A stretch of DNA of 64,000 bases, taken from assembly GCA_016717305.1 (NCBI GenBank), contig JADKFY010000027.1, positions 1-64,000 on the forward strand. The letters run 5' to 3'. Under the pieces are notes generated by a model that saw nothing but the letters and a program-made list of their open reading frames with translations, did not search any database and had not been told where the DNA came from. A program made the translations under genes and the position numbers. This stretch comes from Flavobacteriales bacterium (GTDB taxonomy: Bacteria > Bacteroidota > Bacteroidia > Flavobacteriales_F > PHOS-HE28). Position 1 is the stretch's first letter. Every line of letters begins with the position of its first letter. Of the stretch, positions 24,005-33,904 are shown one piece after another.

Positions 24005-26158
24005 TCAACGTAACAGCACCAGATGTCCGATCTCCTCGTGCATTTTGCCCGAAGTATCCTTGATCCTCGTCTTCCATGCGTACACCCCGTCCATGGTTCC
24101 GGACCCATCCCAACCTGCTTCCAACGAACTGGAAGTGAAGATCACCGCGCCCCAACGATCGAAAATGTTCAATTCGAAAATAACTGGATCCCGGACGGTG
24201 CTCGTGGCGAAAAAGATGTCGTTGATCCCGTCGTTGTTCGGGGTGAAGGCGTTAGGCACCCAAAGTCCGTATTCGTCCTCTACGCAGAGCTGGGAAACGG
24301 TAGTATCAGTGCAGCCTACGGAATTCTCCGCGACCAGAAGAACATTGTAACAATCCACCGCGTCATAAGAGAAAACAGGATCGCGAAAGAACGAGGTACT
24401 ATCACCCGGGTCGCCGAAATGCCATTGCCATGCCACTGAACCGGAACTCTCGTTGATGAATCTGATCGTGGGCGCATCGATCGTTACACCCGGTGGGTCC
24501 ATGCTGAAACGAGCAACAGGCAATGGCCACGAATGCACGAACGCAATTTCCGAGATCGAACCGGGGCACCGGGGGTCACCGTTCAAGGAAGAAACGGTCA
24601 AGCTCACATCATGATCCCCGGCAGGGAAACAATGTGTTACACTAGGTCCCATCGCGCTTGCCCCATCGCCGAACGCCCAGTTGTAAGAAACCAAGCCAAG
24701 GTCATCTGCTTCTAACAGGGTACATAAGGGTGCGCAACCATCTGTTCCTACTGAGGAGAACGTAGGCTGGAATGCTTCGCCCGCATGTACTTCAATGGTA
24801 AGGATCACCGGGCCACATGTGGTGATCGCCGTTACGGAATACTGGCCCGGACCCACAGCCGTGATCGTATCCGTTACATCGCCTGTGCTCCACGAATAGG
24901 ATGTTCCGCCTGTGGCAAAAAGCTGGATCGGTTCCTCCGCGCAGGCTGAATCGGGTCCATCGACGGTTACTGTTGGGCTGGGTGTTACTTCCACATCAAT
25001 ACTTGCGTTTGCTTGACCACACGAATTCGTTGCGGTAACGGTATATGTTCCGCTGTCATCAACCGTGATCGCCGGAGTCTGTTCCCCAGTGCTCCAAATG
25101 TAGCTGGTACCTCCGCTCGCGTTAAGTGTTAAGGTATTTCCTTGGCAGAAGGTGGTTGGCCCATTTGCCGATATCGATACTGTTGGCAGGCCAAGTACTT
25201 CGAACTGGGACCATGTACAAACCGTGTCGCCGCATGCGCTCACTGCGCAGAATTGCAAGACCACCTCTATGGTTTCGTTAGCCCCTAGTGTGTAAGTGGT
25301 CGAGTTGCCGCTGGGATCATCGAAAGTACCATAGCCACCGCTCCAGTACGAGGCGACGACATTGCCCGTGGTCACCCCTTCAAGTTGAACCGAACTACCA
25401 CATGGCACCGGGTCGATCTGTGAAATGACCGTTGCGGCAAGCGGAATGATCGGTGCTTGGCAGCCAAAGTTGGCGTAGCTTATTTGCGGTGCACCCGGCC
25501 AAGAAAGCAAGATCGTTGACCCATCATTTTCTGGGTAACTGCCTCCGTAGGTCCCATAGGTGTTCACAAGCTGAGAAATGTTGTAGGTGGCCGTGTCGGC
25601 GCAGGAGGGGGTTGTTATGCGCAGAATGAAGGTGCGGTAACTGGGTCCACTGGTCGGGGTGTTGCTCAGCGGACCAATGCTGCTGGTGTTCTTGAAATGA
25701 CCGAAGGTGTTACCCGGTTCCTGATAGATCACATAGAGCGTATCAGCGAGTTGGGCGAAGGAGTTGCCTGCTATGCAAACGTTGGTGCTCGTTATGCCGA
25801 GCACCCGTTTCCCAGCCGGAATTTCCCCATCCGGTGGTTCGATCAAATATCCGCAATTGGTTATGGTGGCATTCAACTGCGCTGTAATGTTGGCGGTGGT
25901 GGCATCCTGCACCCATCCTAAAAAGGCATTTTGGGTGGTCCACTGCGCGATCAGCGTTCCAAGCTGGATCGGGGACGGGCCAACAATGAAGCGGAACATT
26001 TCATTCTCCCCTTCATTGGCACCGGAGCAGGCCTCATTACATGCATCGACCAAAACGCTCTCGATCTCCAGGCATTTGGTCGGGATCTGGCCTGAGCTAA
26101 CGCTAGTCCACCATGACGTGCATGCGAGTACGACCAGAAAACGAAGGCAATTCGGCAT
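24005..26158 (-). CDS. Large secreted protein with PKD domains and T9SS type B (gliding-motility) C-terminal domain
   Basis: A 717-residue secreted protein. A signal peptide (1-24, ending SSGQ) precedes a Cys-rich N-terminal domain (CLEIESVLVDACNEACSGAN) of a type common in Bacteroidota surface proteins. Repeated Ig/SprB-like units follow (TFCQGNTLTLNASGGTSYIW, CAEEPIQLFATGGTSYSWS), then PKD-like repeats (YNWAFGDGASAMGPSVTHCF, WQWHFGDPGDS). The C-terminus begins VPNAFTPNNDGINDIFF and ends in WKTRIKDTSGKMHEEIGHLVLLR-type sequence, the gliding-motility-associated type B sorting domain. It is probably a cell-surface or filamentous adhesin exported by the T9SS. The Plug gene lies just upstream on the same strand. 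Confidence 0.9.
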   Translation of the reverse strand: MPNCLRFLVVLACTSWWTSVSSGQIPTKCLEIESVLVDACNEACSGANEGENEMFRFIVGPSPIQLGTLIAQWTTQNAFLGWVQDATTANITAQLNATITNCGYLIEPPDGEIPAGKRVLGITSTNVCIAGNSFAQLADTLYVIYQEPGNTFGHFKNTSSIGPLSNTPTSGPSYRTFILRITTPSCADTATYNISQLVNTYGTYGGSYPENDGSTILLSWPGAPQISYANFGCQAPIIPLAATVISQIDPVPCGSSVQLEGVTTGNVVASYWSGGYGTFDDPSGNSTTYTLGANETIEVVLQFCAVSACGDTVCTWSQFEVLGLPTVSISANGPTTFCQGNTLTLNASGGTSYIWSTGEQTPAITVDDSGTYTVTATNSCGQANASIDVEVTPSPTVTVDGPDSACAEEPIQLFATGGTSYSWSTGDVTDTITAVGPGQYSVTAITTCGPVILTIEVHAGEAFQPTFSSVGTDGCAPLCTLLEADDLGLVSYNWAFGDGASAMGPSVTHCFPAGDHDVSLTVSSLNGDPRCPGSISEIAFVHSWPLPVARFSMDPPGVTIDAPTIRFINESSGSVAWQWHFGDPGDSTSFFRDPVFSYDAVDCYNVLLVAENSVGCTDTTVSQLCVEDEYGLWVPNAFTPNNDGINDIFFATSTVRDPVIFELNIFDRWGAVIFTSSSLEAGWDGSGTMDGVYAWKTRIKDTSGKMHEEIGHLVLLR

Positions 26159-26273
26159 TGGGCAGGATCAGTGGTGCAAAGGTCGGTGTTCCAACTCCGT
26201 AGCATAACGTGCTACTGATCCGGTAATTGGACCGGAGTCCATCACTTCGATCAACAACGGAATTCTTGATCCT

Positions 26274-27569
26274 TCAACGCCGAATGGAGTTCACGAACCG
26301 GGTACCCACCAATCGGTCGTAGCGCTGCTGGTGGTCGGTCAAGTAGACCAGGATCAGATAGTCGTTCTCCGTCTGGTAGTGCGAGCCTTCGATCACAGTG
26401 AGGTCGGCTGCCGTGGTCCCTCTGGCCTGCGTGGCGTATGTGAAATCGTAGAAACCTTGTTTCAGTAAGGTCGTGAGGACGTAACCGCCTTCTTCAATGC
26501 TGTAGATCATTTTGTTCGCCGCATTGCATTGGTTGTCGAAGAGACCGCCATACACATAGATGTCCTGACCCATCGGTTGCTCCATGGGCAGGTTGAAGTG
26601 GACGTTCACGTAATCGGTGCCCAACGGGTCTCCATCCACAAAATCGTCCTTAGGGAGGAATTTGCCATTGATGTCCTGCTGATTGGTGTACACTCGGATG
26701 TTCCGTTTCACCTCGGGCAAGATGTAGGCCTCATAGACACCTTGACCCGGTCCGGGGTCTATCCGGGCCACATTCCGCCCGGCATAGCGAATGTTCTTCA
26801 GATCGAAATTGCGATACTCGTTGCCCGCTTGGAACAGGCCTTGGTCGGGTTGATCGTACACCAATTCCCTATCACGAACGAACTTCGGGCGAAATTCCGT
26901 TCGAGCATCATCCCAGCGCATGTTCTGTAACATCGTTACATGGATATCGCTGAACGGGTCCTGTACGTTTAGCGCAGGGTAGCGAATGGTCAGGTCAACC
27001 TGCTGGGCAACATCGCGCTGGTCGACGCCTCTGGGGGTAACGACGGTGGCATCTATTTGCAAGGCTTGTTCCACGACCATGAACCTACGGGTGATCACAA
27101 GGTCCTCAGGATCACTGTTCCGATAGACCTTCAACAAGTAATTGCCCGATCTGGTGATCTGCATTTGCTCATTGGGCACTTCCAATTCATAGTGTATGAA
27201 AGGCTGAAGGGTGTTGTAGCTCTGGCGGCCCGCAGGAATGTAGTCGTTGAATGCACCGGTCAGGTATTGGCCAGCCATAAGCTCGGTCGGTTGCCAGGTT
27301 GCGCTGCAATGCACCACGGTATAGGAAAGGTTCTCGGTATACGGTTGAAGGTCATCGAAGCGCAAGACCAAGGGTTCCTGGGTCGCTAGGTCAGTGATCG
27401 GTGGGGCCAATTCAAAGCCGTTCTTGAAGAACTGGACCGTGTGCACCGTGGCGCTGTATGTATGATCCTCGTATCGCAACTCGGTCTGCGTGACAAGGCC
27501 AGCAGGTGGGCGAGTAACCAAGGACCCATTGCCCCTGCAACTCCCTGTTGGAAAGAGGGCCAGGGTCAT
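26274..27569 (-). CDS. DUF5103 (T9SS Plug-type) protein
   Basis: A 431-residue protein with an N-terminal export signal (MTLALFPTGSCRG; the Cys at residue 11 may or may not be lipidated) and the DUF5103 pattern: LRYEDHTYSATVHTVQFFKN, LVLRFDDLQPYTENLSYTVV, then HCSATWQPTELMAGQYLTG and later YVYGGLFDNQCNAANKMIY and FYDFTYATQ. The Flavobacterium Plug protein, which seals the periplasmic side of the SprA translocon, belongs to this family. That role is established for one member and inferred here. The start at 27569 is used because upstream sequence is not conserved-looking; the frame is open further upstream without a good signal peptide. Confidence 0.85.
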   Translation of the reverse strand: MTLALFPTGSCRGNGSLVTRPPAGLVTQTELRYEDHTYSATVHTVQFFKNGFELAPPITDLATQEPLVLRFDDLQPYTENLSYTVVHCSATWQPTELMAGQYLTGAFNDYIPAGRQSYNTLQPFIHYELEVPNEQMQITRSGNYLLKVYRNSDPEDLVITRRFMVVEQALQIDATVVTPRGVDQRDVAQQVDLTIRYPALNVQDPFSDIHVTMLQNMRWDDARTEFRPKFVRDRELVYDQPDQGLFQAGNEYRNFDLKNIRYAGRNVARIDPGPGQGVYEAYILPEVKRNIRVYTNQQDINGKFLPKDDFVDGDPLGTDYVNVHFNLPMEQPMGQDIYVYGGLFDNQCNAANKMIYSIEEGGYVLTTLLKQGFYDFTYATQARGTTAADLTVIEGSHYQTENDYLILVYLTDHQQRYDRLVGTRFVNSIRR

Positions 27570-27653
27570 GATCGGGAGCAGGCACCAGCGTTTACCGATC
27601 AGTGAAAATTGGTGGTGCAAAAGCAGAGGTCGTAAAATGATCTTCAGTGGAAC

Positions 27654-27681
27654 TTGGCGTTGCGAAAGATAGCTACATTTG
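27654..27681 (+). promoter_or_regulatory. Probable nqr operon promoter
   Basis: TTG at 27654-27656 and TACATTTG at 27674-27681, separated by 17 bases, fit the Bacteroidota -33/-7 consensus (TTG, TAnnTTTG). The -7 box ends 33 bases before the nqrA ATG at 27715. The Plug gene starts in the opposite direction at 27569, so the region is divergent. Confidence 0.55.
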
Positions 27682-27714
27682 GCCCGCCGAAAGAACCGGT
27701 ATCCATCGTTGATC

Positions 27715-29066
27715 ATGTCCACGTCCATTCGGATCCGCAAGGGCCTCGACATTCGCCTGAAAGGTGAAGCAGAGAAGGTGCTCGTGCAAGCGGATCCCGC
27801 GAAGGTCATCGCGATCAAACCGACCGATTTCCACGGGCTTATACCCAAGGTGCTTGTCAAACAAGGTGCCAAAGTGAAAGCCGGTGATCGCTTTTTGGGG
27901 ACAAGTACAACGAGCGTATCCTCTTCACTAGTCCAGTAAGTGGGGTAGTGGAGGACGTTGTTCGTGGAGACAAGCGGAAGGTGCTTGAGGTTCGCGTGGT
28001 TGCCGATGCTTCCATCGCTTATGAGGACTTTGGGGCTGGCGATCCCAGCACCATGAACCGCGAAACAGTGGTTCAGAAGTTGCTGAAGAGTGGCGTTTGG
28101 CCCGTAATACGCCAACGTCCGTTCGATCTGGTCGCCGATCCTGCGAATGAACCCAAGTCCATCTTCGTTTCCTGCTTTGATACCAATCCTCTGGCACCGG
28201 ACTTGGACTACATTGTGCATAACCATGGTAACGAGTTCCAAACCGGACTGAACGCTCTTTCCAAGCTCACCAAGGGGAAAGTGAACATCGTGGTCAACTC
28301 AAAGACCGCTGCCCGCGAATTTCTTGATGCCAAGAATGTGGTGCGCCAAACTGTAGATGGACCCCATCCTGCTGGTAATGTGGGTGTTCAGATCCACCAT
28401 TTGGACCCTATCAGCAAGGGTGAACAAGTTTGGGTGGCTGGCGTGCAGGATGTGTTGATCATTGGCCGCCTATTCCTTACTGGTAAGTACGATGCTACTC
28501 GTGTGGTGGCAATTACCGGCAGCGAAGCCAAGAACCCCAAGTATTTGCGCACACTGATCGGAACACCCGTGAAGGACCTCATCGGACCTGTAGACCCTCA
28601 TACCCGTGTTGTAAGTGGTAACGCCTTGACCGGTGACCGGATCGGGCAGGATGGCTCGCTCGGATTCTACCATACGCAGATCACCCTTCTCCCCGAAGGT
28701 GACGAGCCCAAGTTCTTCATTACCGATGGCTGGGCTTCTGCCGGTTTCGATAAGTTCAGTGCGAACCGCAGCTTCCCTACTTGGCTGATGCCCAGCAAGA
28801 AATACGCGCTGGATACCAACCAGAATGGTGAACCACGTTCGTTCGTAATGACGGGCCAATACGAGAAGGTATTCCCATTCGATATCTACCCTGTGCAATT
28901 GATCAAGTCCATATTGGCCAACGATATCGACCAAATGGAAAAACTCGGACTATACGAAGTGGTACCTGAGGATTTCGCCCTTTGTGAGTTCGTGTGTACA
29001 AGCAAAATAAATTCACAGAGCATCGTGCGCGAAGGCCTCGATACCCTGAAGAAGGAAACCACTTAA
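27715..29066 (+). CDS. nqrA: Na+-translocating NADH-quinone reductase subunit A (frameshifted)
   Basis: A roughly 450-residue cytoplasmic subunit of Na+-NQR. The N-terminus (IRIRKGLDIRLKGEAEKV) and the later ILFTSPVSGVVEDVVRGDKR, PHPAGNVGVQIHHLDPI and RVVSGNALTGDRI segments are typical of NqrA. The reading frame is broken at the TTTTTGGGG of 27892-27900: one more T gives GDRFFGDKYNERILFTSPVSG, the expected continuation. The rest of the operon is intact, so this is most likely a sequence error. It begins the six-gene nqrABCDEF operon. Confidence 0.92.
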
Positions 29067-29076
29067 TACCACTCCT

Positions 29077-30264
29077 GTGAAAGCACTGCGCAAACTGGTG
29101 GACTCCATTGCACCGACCTTCGCCAAGGACGGCAAGCTGGGGAAACTGCATTTCGTCTTCGATGGCCTGGAGACATTTCTCTTTACACCCGGCCACGCCA
29201 CGGTGAAGGGTGCTCATCTCCGCGACAGCATAGACCTGAAGCGGACCATGAGCATCGTGATCACCGCGATGATCCCATGCCTGCTATTCGGCATGTGGAA
29301 TGTGGGGCACCAACATTACTTGGCCTTGGGCGAATTCCTCGGTATGGGTGATGGGTTCTGGGACAAATTCATCTTCGGCGCCATTAAAGTGCTTCCGATC
29401 GTAGTTGTAAGCTATGGTGTTGGTTTGGGGATCGAGTTCCTCTTTACAACGATCAAAGGCCACCCGATCCAAGAAGGATATTTGGTCAGCGGTATGCTCA
29501 TCCCTCTGGTAATGCCTGTGGATACGCCTCTTTGGATGGTAGCCGTTGGTGCCGCGTTCGCTGTGATCATCGGCAAGGAGGTTTTTGGGGGAACAGGAAT
29601 GAACATTTTGAACGTGGCCCTTACAGCACGTGCGTTCCTCTTCTTCGCCTACCCGACCATGATGAGCGGGGATAAGGTTTGGGTGAACACCGGCTTGGAA
29701 GAGGGCCAACAGGTTGTGGACGGTTTCAGTGGTGCAACTTCCCTAGGATATGCTGCCACTGGACAAGTGGACAAGGTCACCTCGATGATGGACAGCTTTT
29801 GGGGCATCGAAGCCGGTAGTATCGGCGAAACAAGCGTCGTTGCTTGTTTGATCGGTGCGTTGGTCCTATTGATCACTGGTATCGGTAGCTGGCGGATCAT
29901 GCTCAGCGTGTTCCTTGGTGGGTTGGCCATGAGTGCCATTTTCAACGCGGTAGGCCCTGGTTTAGGGAACGAATACATGCAGATCCCCATGTTGCATCAG
30001 CTCATGCTGGGCAGCTTCTTTTTCGGCTTGGTCTTTATGGCCACTGATCCGGTGACGGCATCGCAAACGAACACCGGGAAATGGATCTATGGTTTTCTCA
30101 TCGGGGTTATGGCCATATTGATCCGCGTTGTCAACCCTGCCTATCCGGAAGGTATGATGCTCGCCATCCTGTTCATGAACGTGATGGCCCCTTTGATCGA
30201 TCATTATGTGGTGCAAGCCAACATCAAGCGCCGCCTGAAACGAACCGCGCTGGTAGCAGCGTAA
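29077..30264 (+). CDS. nqrB: Na+-NQR subunit B
   Basis: A 395-residue polytopic subunit that carries a covalently bound FMN and riboflavin and forms part of the Na+ pathway. The flavinylation motif is DGFSGATSLG near residue 223, where the Thr receives FMN from ApbE. Membrane segments include MSIVITAMIPCLLFGMWNVG and LIGALVLLITGIGSWRIMLS. The start is GTG at 29077, 10 bases after nqrA. The region WMVAVGAAFAVIIGKEVFGG is highly conserved in NqrB/RnfD. Confidence 0.96.
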   Translation: MKALRKLVDSIAPTFAKDGKLGKLHFVFDGLETFLFTPGHATVKGAHLRDSIDLKRTMSIVITAMIPCLLFGMWNVGHQHYLALGEFLGMGDGFWDKFIFGAIKVLPIVVVSYGVGLGIEFLFTTIKGHPIQEGYLVSGMLIPLVMPVDTPLWMVAVGAAFAVIIGKEVFGGTGMNILNVALTARAFLFFAYPTMMSGDKVWVNTGLEEGQQVVDGFSGATSLGYAATGQVDKVTSMMDSFWGIEAGSIGETSVVACLIGALVLLITGIGSWRIMLSVFLGGLAMSAIFNAVGPGLGNEYMQIPMLHQLMLGSFFFGLVFMATDPVTASQTNTGKWIYGFLIGVMAILIRVVNPAYPEGMMLAILFMNVMAPLIDHYVVQANIKRRLKRTALVAA

Positions 30265-30276
30265 CGCCGAGGTAAC

Positions 30277-31116
30277 ATGGCATTCGACAAGAACAGCAAT
30301 TCGTTCACCTTCATCTTCGCCATCATTTTGGTGTGCGTGGTCGGTACCACCTTAGCAGTGGCATTCTTGGCTTTGAAACCAGCGTATGACGAGAATGTGC
30401 GCCGCGAAAAGATGCAGAACATCTTGGCCGCGATGAACGTGAAAGTGGCCCGGGATGATGCCCCTGCCAAATTCACGGAGTCGATTTCCGGATCATTGTT
30501 ATTGGATGCGAACGGTGTTGTAGTCGATGGTTCGAACCGTGATAAGGCCAGTGGCAAGTCCGAGGCCAGTCCGGCTTTCGATATGGATGTGCTGAAGCAG
30601 TACAAGGATTGGAAGGCCAATGTTGTGAAAGCAGAGGATATGCAGTACCCCGTTTATTTGGCGAACGTGGAGGGTCACGACCTCATGGTCGTTCCTATGA
30701 TCGGTACTGGTCTCTGGGGTCCTGTCTGGGGCTACGTCGCAATTGATAAAGTCGATGGCCGTACGATCTATGGTAGCACGTTTGATCACAAAGGAGAAAC
30801 ACCCGGTTTGGGTGCGGAGATCGCCACACCGATCTTCATCGATCAGTTCCCGGGCAAGACGATCTCCGAACCGGATGGAACCTATACCGGGATCAAAGTG
30901 TACAAAGGGGGAAGCATGACCACGGATCCACATGGTGTTGATGGGATTTCCGGTGGTACCATTACCAGCCAAGGCGTGGATGAAATGTTGATGCGCACTT
31001 TGGCCATCTACGATGTCTATTTCAAACAGGTAGTTACCAAAACCGTGGTGCCTGAGCCCGTGGTCAACATTTCGCTTAGCGATACCATGGCCATTGATAC
31101 ACTTGAGATCCAATGA
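30277..31116 (+). CDS. nqrC: Na+-NQR subunit C
   Basis: A 279-residue subunit with an N-terminal membrane anchor (FIFAIILVCVVGTTLAVAFL) and a periplasmic FMN-binding domain. The covalent FMN motif is DGISGGTITSQG near residue 225; the second position after Ser-Gly is Gly instead of the Ala of SGAT, a variant that keeps the acceptor Thr. A C-terminal tail of about 25 residues after the FMN domain (VVPEPVVNISLSDTMAIDT) is a lineage extension. Its stop overlaps the nqrD start (ATGA). Confidence 0.95.
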   Translation: MAFDKNSNSFTFIFAIILVCVVGTTLAVAFLALKPAYDENVRREKMQNILAAMNVKVARDDAPAKFTESISGSLLLDANGVVVDGSNRDKASGKSEASPAFDMDVLKQYKDWKANVVKAEDMQYPVYLANVEGHDLMVVPMIGTGLWGPVWGYVAIDKVDGRTIYGSTFDHKGETPGLGAEIATPIFIDQFPGKTISEPDGTYTGIKVYKGGSMTTDPHGVDGISGGTITSQGVDEMLMRTLAIYDVYFKQVVTKTVVPEPVVNISLSDTMAIDTLEIQ

Positions 31117-31796
31117 GCACAGAGACAGCAAGCGCCCCAGTTGCAGTGCCCAAAGAGGGCCTGTTCAGCAAGAAGAACCGGAAGCTGATCACCGATCCGC
31201 TGAACGATAATAATCCGATCACAGTGCAGGTTTTGGGCATTTGTTCGGCACTTGCCATTACCGTGAAAATGTCCAACGCACTGGTGATGAGCATCAGCGT
31301 TTTGGCCGTGGTGGTGCTGGGCAACATGATCATCAGTGCACTGCGCAACGTGATCCCGAGCCGGATCCGGATCATCGCCCAGTTGGTAATTGCTGCTGGC
31401 TTGGTAACCTTGGTGGACATTGTCCTCAAGGCCTATGTGTATGATGTGGCCAAGCAGGTCGGTGTTTATGTCGGCTTGATCATTACCAACTGCATCCTCA
31501 TGGGCCGCTATGAAGCTTTTGCCATGAACAACAAGGTGGGACCCAGCGCGCTGGACGGTCTGGGAAATTCATTGGGCTATGCCTGGATACTGGTCGTAGT
31601 GGCCTTCTTCCGTGAGTTCTTTGGTTCCGGCTCCTTGATGGGGATCACCATAATTCCCAATAGCTGGTACGCTGCCAACGGTGGAGCCTATTTCAACAAC
31701 AATATGATGATCCTTCCACCCATGGCATTGGTCATTGTGGGTATCATCATCTGGATCCAGCGTTTGAGGAACACGAAATTGATCGAGACCGCCTAA
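31113..31796 (+). CDS. nqrD: Na+-NQR subunit D
   Basis: A 227-residue membrane subunit. After a longer-than-usual N-terminal extension of about 25 residues come LITDPLNDNNPITVQVLGIC and IIAQLVIAAGLVTLVDIVLK, with the conserved Cys-containing helix VGLIITNCILMGRYEAFAM, which helps hold the intramembrane iron-sulfur centre shared with NqrE. It lies inside the nqr operon and begins within the nqrC stop. Confidence 0.95.
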   Translation: MSTETASAPVAVPKEGLFSKKNRKLITDPLNDNNPITVQVLGICSALAITVKMSNALVMSISVLAVVVLGNMIISALRNVIPSRIRIIAQLVIAAGLVTLVDIVLKAYVYDVAKQVGVYVGLIITNCILMGRYEAFAMNNKVGPSALDGLGNSLGYAWILVVVAFFREFFGSGSLMGITIIPNSWYAANGGAYFNNNMMILPPMALVIVGIIIWIQRLRNTKLIETA

Positions 31797-31809
31797 CCCT
31801 ACGAAGCCA

Positions 31810-32424
31810 ATGAACCTAGTAAACATCTTCGTTAAAGCGATCTTCATCGAGAACATGATCTTCGCGTACTTCTTGGGTATGTGCTCGTACCTGGCTGTAA
31901 GCAAGACCGTGAAGACCGCCGTAGGATTGGGAGCCGCCGTGATCTTCGTGCTCGGAGTAACGGTTCCTGTGAACTATTTGTTGGAGAACTATGTGCTCAA
32001 AGCAGGCGCACTCTCTTGGTTGGGTGCCAGTTTCGCCGATGTGGACCTCAGTTTCCTCGCCTTCATCATGTTCATTGCGGTGGTAGCGGCCATTGTGCAA
32101 TTGGTTGAAATGGTGGTGGAGAAATTCGCTCCCGCACTATATGGTGCACTCGGTATCTTCTTGCCACTGATCGCCGTGAACTGCTCCATCCTCGGTGGTG
32201 CGCTGTTCATGCAGGAACGCCAGTACAGCAACGTGGCCGAGGCCACCAGTTTCGCGGTCGGTAGTGGCGTGGGTTGGTTCTTAGCCATTGTAGCGATCGC
32301 CGCTATTCGCGAAAAACTCCGTTACAGCGATATCCCAGCTCCACTTCGTGGCTTGGGCATAACGTTCATCCTAACCGGTCTCATGGGCATGGCATTCATG
32401 GCCTTTATGGGCATCAAGATCTGA
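31810..32424 (+). CDS. nqrE: Na+-NQR subunit E
   Basis: A 204-residue six-helix membrane subunit, homologous to NqrD in inverted topology. It has IFIENMIFAYFLGMCSYLA with a conserved Cys and LPLIAVNCSILGGALFMQER with the second conserved Cys. These ligate the intramembrane iron-sulfur cluster with NqrD. It is 13 bases after nqrD. Confidence 0.95.
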   Translation: MNLVNIFVKAIFIENMIFAYFLGMCSYLAVSKTVKTAVGLGAAVIFVLGVTVPVNYLLENYVLKAGALSWLGASFADVDLSFLAFIMFIAVVAAIVQLVEMVVEKFAPALYGALGIFLPLIAVNCSILGGALFMQERQYSNVAEATSFAVGSGVGWFLAIVAIAAIREKLRYSDIPAPLRGLGITFILTGLMGMAFMAFMGIKI

Positions 32425-32433
32425 CCAACGATC

Positions 32434-33741
32434 ATGGGTTCTACAATTCTAATCACACTCGCGGTATTCTTGACCGTTACATTGTTGCTCGTAGGTCTGC
32501 TGCTCTTCGCAAAGGCCAAGCTCTCACCGAGCGGGTTGGTGAAGATCCAGATCAACGGCGAAAAGACCATCGAGGTGGAAGCAGGTAGCACCTTGCTCAC
32601 CACGCTTAGTGAAGCCAAAATTTTCTTGCCTAGCGCCTGCGGCGGCGGTGGTACTTGTGCCATGTGCAAGTGTCAAGTGATCGAAGGTGGCGGAGAGATC
32701 CTGCCCACTGAAGCACCGTATTTCAGTCGGAAGGCCATCGCCGAGGATTGGCGTTTGGGTTGCCAAGTGAAAGTGAAGAACGACATGGTGATCAAGGTGC
32801 CGGAAGAGATCTTCGGTATCAAGAAGTGGGAATGCGAAGTGGTCTCGAACTACAATGTGGCCAGCTTTATCAAGGAGTTCGTGGTGAAATTGCCAGAAGG
32901 GGAACACCTCGAGTTCGAAGCCGGCGGATACATACAGATCGACGTGCCACAGTGTGAAGTCGATTTCAAGAACATGGACATCACCGCGCACCCGGAATTG
33001 GTTGCGCTCGGTCGTGATCCGCAGGACTTTAAACCTGAGTGGGACAAGTACAAACTTTGGGACTTGAAGATGGTGAACCCGGAACCGATCTTCCGGGCAT
33101 ACTCCATGGCCAACCACCCTGCGGAAGGCAATATCGTGATGCTCAACATCCGTATCGCAACACCACCGTGGGATCGTGCCAAGAACGGTTGGATGGATGT
33201 GAATCCCGGTATCTGCTCCAGCTATGTGTTCAACGCCAAGCCGGGCGATAAGGTCACCATCAGCGGACCTTATGGCGAGTTCTTCATCAAGGAAACGGGT
33301 TCCGAAATGCTCTACATTGGTGGTGGTGCGGGTATGGCACCCATGCGCTCGCATTTGTTCCACCTCTTCCACACATTGAAGAGTGGCCGCAAGGTGACCT
33401 ACTGGTATGGTGGCCGTAGCAAGCGTGAGTTGTTCTACCTCGATCACTTCAACAGTATCGCCAAGCAGTTCCCGAATTTCAAGTTCTTCGTTGTCCTTAG
33501 CGAACCTGCACCGGACGATAACTGGACGGTGAAGAAGGACGTGAATGATCCGGAAGGAGACGGTTTCACAGGCTTCGTACACCAAGCTGTGATCGACCAG
33601 TACCTCAAGAAGCACGAAGCACCCGAGGATATCGAGTTCTACTTCTGTGGCCCACCTATGATGAACGCCGCCGTGTTGAAGATGGTGGACGATTGGGGCG
33701 TGCCGAAGGAGAATGTTGCGTTCGATGACTTTGGAGGGTAG
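32434..33741 (+). CDS. nqrF: Na+-NQR subunit F (NADH dehydrogenase)
   Basis: A 435-residue subunit: N-terminal helix (LITLAVFLTVTLLLVGLLLF), a 2Fe-2S ferredoxin domain with SACGGGGTCAMCKCQV and a fourth Cys in LGCQVKVK, an FAD domain with FRAYSMANHP (R-x-Y-S), and an NADH-binding domain with LYIGGGAGMAPMRSHL and EFYFCGPPMM. It accepts electrons from NADH and starts the chain to quinone through NqrC, NqrB and NqrDE. It is the last gene of the operon and is followed by a terminator. Confidence 0.97.
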   Translation: MGSTILITLAVFLTVTLLLVGLLLFAKAKLSPSGLVKIQINGEKTIEVEAGSTLLTTLSEAKIFLPSACGGGGTCAMCKCQVIEGGGEILPTEAPYFSRKAIAEDWRLGCQVKVKNDMVIKVPEEIFGIKKWECEVVSNYNVASFIKEFVVKLPEGEHLEFEAGGYIQIDVPQCEVDFKNMDITAHPELVALGRDPQDFKPEWDKYKLWDLKMVNPEPIFRAYSMANHPAEGNIVMLNIRIATPPWDRAKNGWMDVNPGICSSYVFNAKPGDKVTISGPYGEFFIKETGSEMLYIGGGAGMAPMRSHLFHLFHTLKSGRKVTYWYGGRSKRELFYLDHFNSIAKQFPNFKFFVVLSEPAPDDNWTVKKDVNDPEGDGFTGFVHQAVIDQYLKKHEAPEDIEFYFCGPPMMNAAVLKMVDDWGVPKENVAFDDFGG

Positions 33742-33782
33742 AGCCTGTGAATGATCCAGGACAAGACGTATTGATCAACTCG

Positions 33783-33809
33783 GAAAGCCCTGCGTACTGT
33801 GGGGCTTTC
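33783..33809 (+). terminator. Terminator after the nqr operon
   Basis: A perfect 8-bp stem GAAAGCCC / GGGCTTTC with an 11-nt loop lies 41 bases after the nqrF stop. The bases after it (TGCTGTATGG) lack a strong U run, so efficiency is uncertain. Confidence 0.6.
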
Positions 33810-33904
33810 TGCTGTATGGTGGTTCCGCAGCTTGTTCAGAGATAAGCGAACCCTAATACTAACGAAACGGCGTACAGCGTTGTTAGCGCAATTCTTACCG
33901 TTGT

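Noticed and set aside
27570..28241. N-terminal extension of the Plug-type protein across the nqrA start
   Set aside because: The open frame continues about 220 codons upstream but overlaps nqrA on the other strand and lacks a signal peptide; the Met at 27569 gives an export signal.
32524..33615. A 363-codon open frame opposite nqrF
   Set aside because: nqrF carries all expected cofactor motifs on the plus strand; the antisense frame is a by-product of its codon usage.
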